Shown: positions 51,665-62,604 of the stretch, in pieces
How positions within the stretch are numbered: the stretch's first letter is position 1
How the letters are laid out: each line of letters opens with the position of its first letter
Assembly (NCBI GenBank): GCA_905183005.1
Contig: CAJJDO010000067.1
Span: forward strand, 429,625-493,624
Length of the DNA: 64,000 nucleotides
DNA from: Paramecium pentaurelia
Taxonomy: Eukaryota; Ciliophora; Oligohymenophorea; Peniculida; Parameciidae
Direction of reading: 5' to 3'
Made by a program: the position numbers and the translations under genes
Notes under the pieces: model-generated
Database searches by the model: none
What the model saw: the letters and a program-made list of their open reading frames with translations, nothing else
What the model was told of the DNA's origin: nothing

Positions 51665-53477
51665 ATGAAGAAATCTTCATTGATTTAGGTATTGTTTTTG
51701 TTATGCTTGCCACAAGGTAACGATAGATTTAATAGATTTTTAGCTTAACAATATTTTTGACTTCGAAGGAGTAATAAAATTACATTCCCTTCAAGAATTG
51801 TATAATTTGGATACAGAAAGCCTAGATTGTTCTCCAAGCCTGGAATAAGTGAGCAAGTCTATGGAAGCTTGGCAGGAAATTCTTTCTAACCCTGATTAGA
51901 TAGAGAATGATATTGATCAGTTACAAAAACTTTAAATTGCTGTGCATGATTACAGAGAATCAGAAGGGTAGAAGAAAAGTATACATAATTATATATTTTA
52001 GCTTTGTTAGAATATCATAGGACAAAGGGTTATTGTGCATTTGTGGAAGAAAGAGATTCCTTTTTCCACTAATGGAGAGAATATGATCAAAATTAATTAG
52101 ATCGTTAAATAACATTATTAGATGCTGCTTCCTCATAAAAAGATGCAGATTAATGTTGTGATAAAATTGGGGAATTAATTAATAAGATCTTAAGTGAAAG
52201 AGAATAAATAAGAGACTAATTTAAAAAATCGTCGGTAATTATTAAATCAAATATCTAGATTAAAATTAATATCATAAATTCTTAATCTGATAGAGTGCAA
52301 AATAAAGTTGAATCATGTTTTCAGAATGGTGCTGTATTAAAAGAAAATTAATAATAAGTGTTTATCACACCTGAACAAAGGAGGTGCTTCTGAATTTGAA
52401 AAAGAACCGGTTAGTGCTTCAGCATTAGTTAGTTCATCTGATTCTGAAGATGATGAGGAAACTTTGAATAAAAAATAATCATCAGATTTTACAGAGGATA
52501 AACCTATTAAAATTACAGAAGTTGATGAGAAAGGAGAGGACTTGCTCGAATATGGATATGGTTATTGGGCTAGATTTATGTTGGCTTATCCAAAGTTCAT
52601 GCCTAAAGGTAAAAATGCACCATGGTACTTTGTTTCAAGATTGTCTGCTAATAAGAATACGGCTGATCTTATTATGGGAGACAGGCTATTAGCTATATGG
52701 TTAGGTAAGGGGTTCTATCATTTCGCAACATGTGATTAACCAGAAATTCAACCCAATATTGTGAAGAATGTTGATTACCCAGTAAATTTGCATAGTATTT
52801 GGACATACATTTACTATTCATATAGTACAGAAAAGAAAAAAGCAGTTGCTTATATTACATTTGGAGAAATGATTTTAAGAAAATTTAACATTAAGTTATC
52901 CATCCAACAACAAAATTTGTTAGATTTACTGTTGGTGGTACAGATAATAAGAGAAACCCAGGATTTAATGGTTTATTAAGTGCAATATATTTCAGCACTA
53001 AGAAAGGAGTCTACATTGATAATTTTGAAGATATGTAAGCCAAATTATAGTCCATGAAAAGAATACCAAAAAAAATTATTCCTGACATTGTTACATTTAG
53101 AGTAACAACCAATCATATCTCAAGGAAATCTGAAGACAGAGAAATACATTAAATTATTGGTACCACTTCAACTCCCAAATTTCCTCATGAGTATGGCATA
53201 AGTGGATGGTTCAAATGGATGCCAACTGATAATTAACAAGATTGGCATACCATCTTCAGAGTTTAGATTCAAACTACATCAACTGACATATATTTAATAT
53301 ATTTAGGAGTTAGAACCTTATCAGCTTGGGTTAGAAAATCAGATGGAGGCAATATTCATTTACCTACTTACACTATAACAGACCTTGAGGTTAATGGGAA
53401 TGCGAATCTTTTTAAAAACATTCCTCATAAAAAAAAAATAATCAATGGTTCTTTCTTTACTTTGGATACTCTAGACC
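51242..53477 (+). repeat. 2,236-bp exact duplication, copy 1 (before N at 53478)
   Basis: Identical to 53479-55714 as far as compared. Copies share even the apparent frameshifts. Confidence 0.93.
51665..53477 (+). CDS. 5' part of a large repeat surface protein (assembly copy 1)
   Basis: Signal peptide MKKSSLIQVLFLLCLPQ, then (after short introns of about 27 and 23 nt) a coiled-coil region with FDFEGVIKLHSLQELYNL and YHRTKGYCAFVEERDSFF. Next is an acidic Ser-rich linker (SSDSEDDEETLNKK), and from about 52535 the first A-type repeat, with EYGYGYWARFMLAYP, APWYF, MGDRLLAIWLG and WTYIYYSYS. Two single-base (-1) shifts at A-runs are needed to stay in frame (about 52868 and 53438-53447), and one more unresolved shift lies near 52380. 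It stops at the N at 53478. The repeats look like LamG/ConA-type beta-sandwich domains, suggesting an extracellular adhesive protein. Confidence 0.6.
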
Positions 53478-53478
53478 N

Positions 53479-55714
53479 AACTTATAGTTTATAAATGAAG
53501 TAATTACCTAATTTCAAATAGCTGTCTTGTAATCCTTTAATAATCTTTGGGTTATCGAGTGGTGAGTAGGTCAGTCATTTAAGTATTGAAATAACAATTA
53601 TCTAAGACCATTTCGGGATTACAAAATCAATAGAGAAAAATTGATAAATTTTTAATATTTAATTATTAATTCAGAGATGCTGTCATAAATTTATAACTTT
53701 AATTGTCGATATTTTTTTTTGGTATTTTAATTTGAGTAAAAGTTTCTTTATTAGACCTCAGTGGCACATTAAATATGTTATAAAATCTGTTTGCTGATAT
53801 TAATAATTAAAATCACAGCTCGATTCATAAAAAAACGTATTAAATCCCTATTCTTATATTTCGTCTTTAGATTTAGAAATAAGTTATAATTTTATATTAT
53901 TATGAAGAAATCTTCATTGATTTAGGTATTGTTTTTGTTATGCTTGCCACAAGGTAACGATAGATTTAATAGATTTTTAGCTTAACAATATTTTTGACTT
54001 CGAAGGAGTAATAAAATTACATTCCCTTCAAGAATTGTATAATTTGGATACAGAAAGCCTAGATTGTTCTCCAAGCCTGGAATAAGTGAGCAAGTCTATG
54101 GAAGCTTGGCAGGAAATTCTTTCTAACCCTGATTAGATAGAGAATGATATTGATCAGTTACAAAAACTTTAAATTGCTGTGCATGATTACAGAGAATCAG
54201 AAGGGTAGAAGAAAAGTATACATAATTATATATTTTAGCTTTGTTAGAATATCATAGGACAAAGGGTTATTGTGCATTTGTGGAAGAAAGAGATTCCTTT
54301 TTCCACTAATGGAGAGAATATGATCAAAATTAATTAGATCGTTAAATAACATTATTAGATGCTGCTTCCTCATAAAAAGATGCAGATTAATGTTGTGATA
54401 AAATTGGGGAATTAATTAATAAGATCTTAAGTGAAAGAGAATAAATAAGAGACTAATTTAAAAAATCGTCGGTAATTATTAAATCAAATATCTAGATTAA
54501 AATTAATATCATAAATTCTTAATCTGATAGAGTGCAAAATAAAGTTGAATCATGTTTTCAGAATGGTGCTGTATTAAAAGAAAATTAATAATAAGTGTTT
54601 ATCACACCTGAACAAAGGAGGTGCTTCTGAATTTGAAAAAGAACCGGTTAGTGCTTCAGCATTAGTTAGTTCATCTGATTCTGAAGATGATGAGGAAACT
54701 TTGAATAAAAAATAATCATCAGATTTTACAGAGGATAAACCTATTAAAATTACAGAAGTTGATGAGAAAGGAGAGGACTTGCTCGAATATGGATATGGTT
54801 ATTGGGCTAGATTTATGTTGGCTTATCCAAAGTTCATGCCTAAAGGTAAAAATGCACCATGGTACTTTGTTTCAAGATTGTCTGCTAATAAGAATACGGC
54901 TGATCTTATTATGGGAGACAGGCTATTAGCTATATGGTTAGGTAAGGGGTTCTATCATTTCGCAACATGTGATTAACCAGAAATTCAACCCAATATTGTG
55001 AAGAATGTTGATTACCCAGTAAATTTGCATAGTATTTGGACATACATTTACTATTCATATAGTACAGAAAAGAAAAAAGCAGTTGCTTATATTACATTTG
55101 GAGAAATGATTTTAAGAAAATTTAACATTAAGTTATCCATCCAACAACAAAATTTGTTAGATTTACTGTTGGTGGTACAGATAATAAGAGAAACCCAGGA
55201 TTTAATGGTTTATTAAGTGCAATATATTTCAGCACTAAGAAAGGAGTCTACATTGATAATTTTGAAGATATGTAAGCCAAATTATAGTCCATGAAAAGAA
55301 TACCAAAAAAAATTATTCCTGACATTGTTACATTTAGAGTAACAACCAATCATATCTCAAGGAAATCTGAAGACAGAGAAATACATTAAATTATTGGTAC
55401 CACTTCAACTCCCAAATTTCCTCATGAGTATGGCATAAGTGGATGGTTCAAATGGATGCCAACTGATAATTAACAAGATTGGCATACCATCTTCAGAGTT
55501 TAGATTCAAACTACATCAACTGACATATATTTAATATATTTAGGAGTTAGAACCTTATCAGCTTGGGTTAGAAAATCAGATGGAGGCAATATTCATTTAC
55601 CTACTTACACTATAACAGACCTTGAGGTTAATGGGAATGCGAATCTTTTTAAAAACATTCCTCATAAAAAAAAAATAATCAATGGTTCTTTCTTTACTTT
55701 GGATACTCTAGACC
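53479..55714 (+). repeat. 2,236-bp exact duplication, copy 2 (between N at 53478 and N at 55715)
   Basis: Offset 2,237 bp. Both edges are single Ns, so it is a free-standing contig placed beside overlapping ones. Confidence 0.93.
53902..55714 (+). pseudogene. 5' part of the repeat surface protein gene (assembly copy 2)
   Basis: Exact copy of 51665-53477. Flanked by Ns; not an independent gene. Confidence 0.75.
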
Positions 55715-55715
55715 N

Positions 55716-57185
55716 TAGAATATCATAGGACAAAGGGTTATTGTGCATTTGTGGAAGAAAGAGATTCCTTTTTCCACTAATGGAGAGAATATGATCAAAA
55801 TTAATTAGATCGTTAAATAACATTATTAGATGCTGCTTCCTCATAAAAAGATGCAGATTAATGTTGTGATAAAATTGGGGAATTAATTAATAAGATCTTA
55901 AGTGAAAGAGAATAAATAAGAGACTAATTTAAAAAATCGTCGGTAATTATTAAATCAAATATCTAGATTAAAATTAATATCATAAATTCTTAATCTGATA
56001 GAGTGCAAAATAAAGTTGAATCATGTTTTCAGAATGGTGCTGTATTAAAAGAAAATTAATAATAAGTGTTTATCACACCTGAACAAAGGAGGTGCTTCTG
56101 AATTTGAAAAAGAACCGGTTAGTGCTTCAGCATTAGTTAGTTCATCTGATTCTGAAGATGATGAGGAAACTTTGAATAAAAAATAATCATCAGATTTTAC
56201 AGAGGATAAACCTATTAAAATTACAGAAGTTGATGAGAAAGGAGAGGACTTGCTCGAATATGGATATGGTTATTGGGCTAGATTTATGTTGGCTTATCCA
56301 AAGTTCATGCCTAAAGGTAAAAATGCACCATGGTACTTTGTTTCAAGATTGTCTGCTAATAAGAATACGGCTGATCTTATTATGGGAGACAGGCTATTAG
56401 CTATATGGTTAGGTAAGGGGTTCTATCATTTCGCAACATGTGATTAACCAGAAATTCAACCCAATATTGTGAAGAATGTTGATTACCCAGTAAATTTGCA
56501 TAGTATTTGGACATACATTTACTATTCATATAGTACAGAAAAGAAAAAAGCAGTTGCTTATATTACATTTGGAGAAATGATTTTAAGAAAATTTAACATT
56601 AAGTTATCCATCCAACAACAAAATTTGTTAGATTTACTGTTGGTGGTACAGATAATAAGAGAAACCCAGGATTTAATGGTTTATTAAGTGCAATATATTT
56701 CAGCACTAAGAAAGGAGTCTACATTGATAATTTTGAAGATATGTAAGCCAAATTATAGTCCATGAAAAGAATACCAAAAAAAATTATTCCTGACATTGTT
56801 ACATTTAGAGTAACAACCAATCATATCTCAAGGAAATCTGAAGACAGAGAAATACATTAAATTATTGGTACCACTTCAACTCCCAAATTTCCTCATGAGT
56901 ATGGCATAAGTGGATGGTTCAAATGGATGCCAACTGATAATTAACAAGATTGGCATACCATCTTCAGAGTTTAGATTCAAACTACATCAACTGACATATA
57001 TTTAATATATTTAGGAGTTAGAACCTTATCAGCTTGGGTTAGAAAATCAGATGGAGGCAATATTCATTTACCTACTTACACTATAACAGACCTTGAGGTT
57101 AATGGGAATGCGAATCTTTTTAAAAACATTCCTCATAAAAAAAAAATAATCAATGGTTCTTTCTTTACTTTGGATACTCTAGACC
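55716..57185 (+). repeat. Third partial copy of the same duplication (after N at 55715)
   Basis: Matches 52008-53477 at offset 3,708 bp, then continues into unique sequence from 57186. This copy carries the true continuation of the gene. Confidence 0.93.
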
Positions 57186-59697
57186 ATTATAAAAGGCTAA
57201 AGCTTACATCAAATGGACAGATTCAGAAGATCATTAAGAATATGAAAATATTAGACATTTCACTGTTCCTAAATTTTACATTTTTGTTGGAATAGATAAA
57301 CATTTTCCAGGATTCAATGGAGAAATTGCTATGGTTGCATTTAATATTGGAGAAGGTTCATTTAGACCAGGAAATGAGTTCAGGGCTAAAAACGATGCTT
57401 TCAATATATTAATTGGATCAAAACAATTGTTAGGAAAATAACCAGATGACCAAGTTAAGGAAAAAGATGATGGTGATTATGATAATGGCATAACTATTAC
57501 AAGTTCTACTGATGATAATAAACCTTAAATTGATGAAACCAAAGAATCTTAAGAATACTTAGCAGAATATGGTTATGGATTTTGGGCGAGATTTTTAACT
57601 GCTTATCCAGTTAGATTACTTGATGGAAAGAATGCTCCATAGTACTTCATCTCTAGATTGACATCTAACTCAAACTATGGAAATATTGCTATGGGAGATA
57701 GAACTTTAGCTATTTGGTTAGGACAAGGATTTTATCAATTCACAACATGCGATAAGAAAACTAATAATCCAAACGTTATGTAAAATATCGATTTTCCAAA
57801 TGATATTGAAGGTGTTTGGACTTACATTTATTACTCATATAGTGCGAAGGAAAGAAAGGCTATTGCATTCATTAAATATGGCTACTTAGAACCAAGATCA
57901 ATCATTCACAATGTCAATCACCCATCTACTATCTATGCGAGATTCGTCTTAGGTGGAAAAGACAGCAATAGGTATCCAGGGTTTAATGGTTTACTCAGTT
58001 AAATCGTTTTCTCTGTAAAAAATGGAGCCTTCCTTGATACTGAAGATGATTTTCATAATCACATCTCTAAAACAATAATCCTAGTTCATGATTTGGATGG
58101 ATAATATCAACATGAATTAGTTGAAGATACTATTTCAAGAAAAGTCAATGAAAATCCAATTTATGATGAATTAGGTGGTGGAGCTTAAAGTTTCCCACAT
58201 GAATATGCAATAAGTGGTTGGTTCAGATGGGAAAAAACTTAATAAGAAGTTTGGCATAATGTTTTCAAAGTTCAAATAAGCAAACCATCAACTGATAAAT
58301 TCTTAGGTGACAGAACTCTTTCATTCTGGATTGGTACAGCTTAAGGTGATATATTACATTTCCCAACTTACACAAACACGAATATGAATGGAGCTGGTGA
58401 TCCAAATCTGGGTGGCAATATTGTTCACAGAGATAGAAATTTGGAATGGTTTTTTGTTTACTTTGGATACTCTAAAAATGAGAAAAAAGGATTTTTTGGA
58501 GTGAAATTCACAGGAGGCATTGAGACAATTGAATACAATAATGTCAATCATTACTACACTCCTTATTTCTACAGATTCATTGGCAAAGATAAACAAAATC
58601 CAGGATTTAATGGTAAAATTGGTTATGTTAGCTTTGTTTTGGGAAGTGGTACTTTCAGAAAGACTCCTTATTTTAAGCATCTTAAAGATATTTTTGGATT
58701 TGAAAAAGGATAATCAACTTTAGTAATAAAGAGAGATTAAAAGAAACGATAACCTATTACAGATGAAACTGGTCAATAATAATTTCCAAGTGCATACAAT
58801 CAAAATAGTCCTTAAATGATCGAAGAATTCATATCTGAAGTTTCATTTACTGAATATGGATATGGATTTTGGGCAAGATTTTTAACAGCATATCCTGTCA
58901 AATTACCTAATGGAAAGAATGCTTCTTGGTATTTTATGGCAAGATTGACATAACATGAATATTATGAAAATATTAGAATGGGAGACAGAATCTTAACAAT
59001 CTTTTAAGGTTAAGGATACTATCATTTCGCGACCATTAATATCCAGACAGATGATCCTGTGATTAGAAATATTAACTATCCTGCTGAGATTGAAGGTATT
59101 TGGACACATTTCTATTTCTCTTACTCAAATACAGGAAAGGCTGTTGCAATTGTTAAATTTGGTGAATTGGATCCAGTATTAGCTGAATTCCCTGTAAAAC
59201 ACCCAGATTTGAAATATCTTAAATTTATTTTTGGAGGAAAAGATTAAAATAGATATCCAGGTTTCAATGGATAATTTACTTAAGTATTCTACTCAACATC
59301 AGTTGGTGCTTTTATTGATTCCGTTGATAGTTATAATAAATTCCTTGCTGATAAAACCTCTCCACTTAAAGGCGGAAAGGTTCCTCTCTCGACCACAAGA
59401 ATCATTGATTCCTAAATTGATAGATAAGTTAACTCAGATCCATTCAAGACCACAGTCGAAACAATCTTCCCTAAAGAATATGCATTTTCTGGCTGGTTCA
59501 AATGGACAAGACCTACTACATTATAACCATGGCATAATCTTTTTAGAGTTTAAATTAACACACCATCCACAGACAATGATTTGGGAGATCGAACTTTGGC
59601 TGGTTGGGTAGAAAATGGAGGAATAATCTATTTGGCAACATACTCATACAGAAATATGAATGGAGATGGATTAAATAATTTACCATAAGAAGCTTGA
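55716..59697 (+). CDS. Repeat surface protein, main body: alternating LamG/ConA-like A and B repeats, truncated
   Basis: Joins the 5' part described at 51665. From 57170 to 59697 the frame is clean, without further introns. Two domain types alternate, each 150-180 residues. Type A: E-Y-G-Y-G-[FY]-W-A-R-F, APWYF/ASWYF, MGDR, IWTxIYYSYS, then a GG-x-D-x-N-R-Y-P-G-F-N-G motif (57560-58060, 58850-59340). Type B: FPHEYAISGWFKW, FRVQI, LGDRTLS, FPTYT, WFFVYFGYS, and FIGKDKQNPGFNG (56900-57420, 58190-58700). The order is A1-B1-A2-B2-A3-B3. B3 stops after SYRNMNGDGLNNLPQEA, losing its second half. Glu/Asp/Gln-rich linkers separate the pairs. Likely secreted or surface-attached; ligand unknown. Confidence 0.7.
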
Positions 59698-62604
59698 GCA
59701 TAAATTTACAAAAATTAAGGAGTTTGAAAAAGTATGAAGATATGATGACCTTGGTAAATCTAAATAAATTAGTGGAAACCCCATATATGATGGAAATTAT
59801 AGTGTAAGTGTTGCCTAAAGCAACTGAGATTAATAAAATTAAATAAACATTCTTGAAGAATTGTTCAAAGATTTTGAAAGAATTCATCATAAGTAAATTC
59901 AGAATTCAGATGTATAAATCACAACAGAAAAGGCATTTGTTGGTGTAAATAAATTAAGTTAATAAAGAATCTGAAGCAAAAATTTAAGTTGATTATGATG
60001 AATCCTTGAAAGTTACCCATAAAGATTTATAAAATTTGGAAACTATTGATTACCATTACATTGCTTTGGAGTTTGGAATATTTTAGAAGACAATTCAATC
60101 CCTTAATAATTGTAAATCTCTTAAGAATCTGAAGAAGTGCATAAATAACTTTAAAAAATATATGAAACTAATCTTTAGTTACCAAATTAGATATTAAAGA
60201 AAATAAAAATTTAATAGGAAGAAATAATCTAATTTGTCAATGATGCATTAAAAGAATACAATCTTACGATTTATGACTTTTATTGTGAGTTTATCAATTA
60301 TTACCACTTGAAATAAATCAAAAAATAGAGAAACTTAGGAAAATCAATAGATACTGATACTCAATTAGATTTCCAAAAAAAATGAGTAAGAATGAACTGA
60401 CATAAGTTTAATTTAAGTAGCAAGGACTGTTATATTAAAATGAAAGAGCAGAAGAACAATTACTAAGAGAATTTTTTAATTATGATGATTAAAACGGAGC
60501 TTTTAAAAAAGATATACGAAGTTGCTCACTTGTCTAATAAAAAGGTGCTAATTTTTAATTTACCCATAAATCTATATAAGAGTTTTTTATTGCAGCTGAT
60601 TTATATTAAGTTTTAGTTCAATCAAATAATTTTGATACATAAATCATGAATATTATAATAGAATTATTGTCAAAAGAGGAGAATCAAAATTAGGATTGCT
60701 TAGAGTTTCTAAAAAATCTCAAGTAAAAATATTCGCAAAATTATAATTAAATTGGAATCAAATCACTTTTAGAAAAACAAAAATAAATTTATGCCTTTGA
60801 ATAAACTATTGATTCAGTTGCTCATTTAATCAAAATCATTAAAATACATGGTATTAATTCTGTAAATTATTCCACTGAAACATATACTGAAACAAGGCAA
60901 TATCTAATTAAAAAAATATAACAAGAGGTTAGAATAATTGAATTTTCGAAATTCTTACAAAAATTGATAAAGATTTAATTATAAGTGGATCTAATGCAAT
61001 TAATTTATTGGTTGAAATGTAGGTGGATCTAACAAACTAAAATTTTGAAAATATAAGAATAGAAAATAATAATTTATTTGGAGGTAATTTTTCGATATGT
61101 AATATTTCTAAGTCTTAATTTAAGAATGTGAATGGAATTAATTTAAATGGAGCTTAATTATTTGGATGTAATTGGTAAGATTTGAAAATAAACGATTTAT
61201 ATTAATTAGATGGTCATAGTAATGATGTTTGTTTCTCTTCTGATGGAAATACATTAGCTTCTGGTAGTGATGATAAGTCTATCCGTCTATGGGATGTCAA
61301 AACAGGATAATAAAAAGCCAAATTAGATGGTCATGAGCATTATGTTATGTCAGTTTGTTTCTCTCCTGATGGAAATACATTAGCTTCTGGTAGTGATGAT
61401 AAGTCTATCCGTCTATGGGATGTCAAAACAGGATAATAAAAAGCCAAATTAGATGGTCATAGTAATTGTGTTAACTCAGTCTGTTTCTCTCCTGATGGAA
61501 ATACATTAGCTTCTGGTAGTGAAGATAAGTCTATCCGTCTATGGGATGTCAAAACAGGATAATAAAAAGCCAAATTAGATGGTCATAGTAATTGTATTAA
61601 CTCAGTCTGTTTCTCTCCTGATGGAAATACATTAGCTTCTGGTAGTGATGATAAGTCTATCCGTCTATGGGATGTCAAAACAGGATAATAAAAAGCCAAA
61701 TTAGATGGTCATAGTAGTTATGTCTACTCAGTCTGTTTCTCTCCTGATGGAAATACATTAGCTTCTGGTAGTGATGATAAGTCTATCCGTCTATGGGATG
61801 TCAAAACAGGATAATAAAAAGCCAAATTAGATGGTCATAGTAGTTATGTTAGATCAGTCTGTTTCTCTCCTGATGGAAATACATTAGCTTCTGGTAGTGA
61901 TGATAAGTCTATCCGTCTATGGGATGTCAAAACAGGATAATAAAAAGCCAAATTAGATGGTCATAGTAGTTATGTTAGATCAGTCTGTTTCTCTCCTGAT
62001 GGAAATACATTAGCTTCTGGTAGTGATGATAAGTCTATCCGTCTATGGGATGTCAAAACAGGATAATAAAAAGCCAAATTAGATGGTCATAGTAGTTATG
62101 TCTACTCAGTCTGTTTCTCTCCTGATGGAAATACATTAGCTTCTGGTAGTGATGATAAGTCTATCCGTCTATGGGATGTCAAAACAGGATAATAAAAAGC
62201 CAAATTAAATGGTCATACTAGTATTGTCTAATCAGTCTGTTTCTCTCCTGATGGAAATACATTAGCTTCTGGTAGTTATGATAACTCTATCCGTCTATGG
62301 GAAATCAAAAAAAAGTATTGTTCAGATTATAGATTTATAAAAATGTAGGTTAAAAATACAAGATATCCTTTTTTAAACACCCCTTTGCAGTAAAAGAATA
62401 TTATTTAAAATTTGGATACATTTAATATTATGGTTTACCCAGACTTCAATTTTTCAAGGTTTAAGAAAGTTTTTTATAAAAAATCGTTTCCTTTTTTTTT
62501 AGGAGAATTATTGGAGTAACACTTGATTAATTTAAAAACTAACTTATATTAAACCTTAATTTAAATCTATTTTAATATACTTCTTGTGTCCAATATTTGT
62601 TGAT
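59698..62604 (+). pseudogene. 5'-truncated NACHT/STAND-WD40 gene
   Basis: Starts mid-domain right after the broken surface gene. There is no ATG or P-loop, only the late NACHT part (LRSLKKYEDMMTLVNLNKLV, then PYMMEIIVQVLPKATEI) and the end-of-domain signature GANFQFTHKSIQEFFIAADL. Next comes a linker with pentapeptide-like NGINLNGAQLFGCNWQDLKI, nine WD40 units (61209-62310), and a C-terminal tail to TGA 62604. At least one frame change (near 60940) has no intron to explain it. Intact members of this class are signal-transduction ATPases that oligomerise on sensing a ligand through the WD40 propeller. With its P-loop missing this copy is probably dead, or belongs to a longer gene split by misassembly. 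Confidence 0.65.
61209..62310 (+). repeat. Nine tandem WD40 units, 126-bp period
   Basis: Units begin at 61209, 61326, 61452, 61578, 61704, 61830, 61956, 62082 and 62208. Each encodes a 42-aa WD40 repeat (DGHSSYVYSVCFSPDG, then SGSDDKSIRLWDV and KTGQQKAKL). Units 3-8 are nearly identical at DNA level and differ mainly in the few codons after DGHS; unit 1 is 9 bp shorter; unit 9 has drifted. This pattern indicates recent homogenisation by unequal exchange. Confidence 0.95.

Noticed and set aside
53479..55714. True second paralog of the surface-protein gene
   Set aside because: Exact identity to the first copy, including frame errors, with Ns at both edges points to an assembly copy.
58354..58680. 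Minus-strand 108-aa ORF
   Set aside because: Antisense to a well-conserved B-type repeat of the surface protein.
61209..62310. CRISPR array
   Set aside because: The 126-bp repeats are contiguous, in frame and encode WD40 units; there are no spacers, and the host is a eukaryote.
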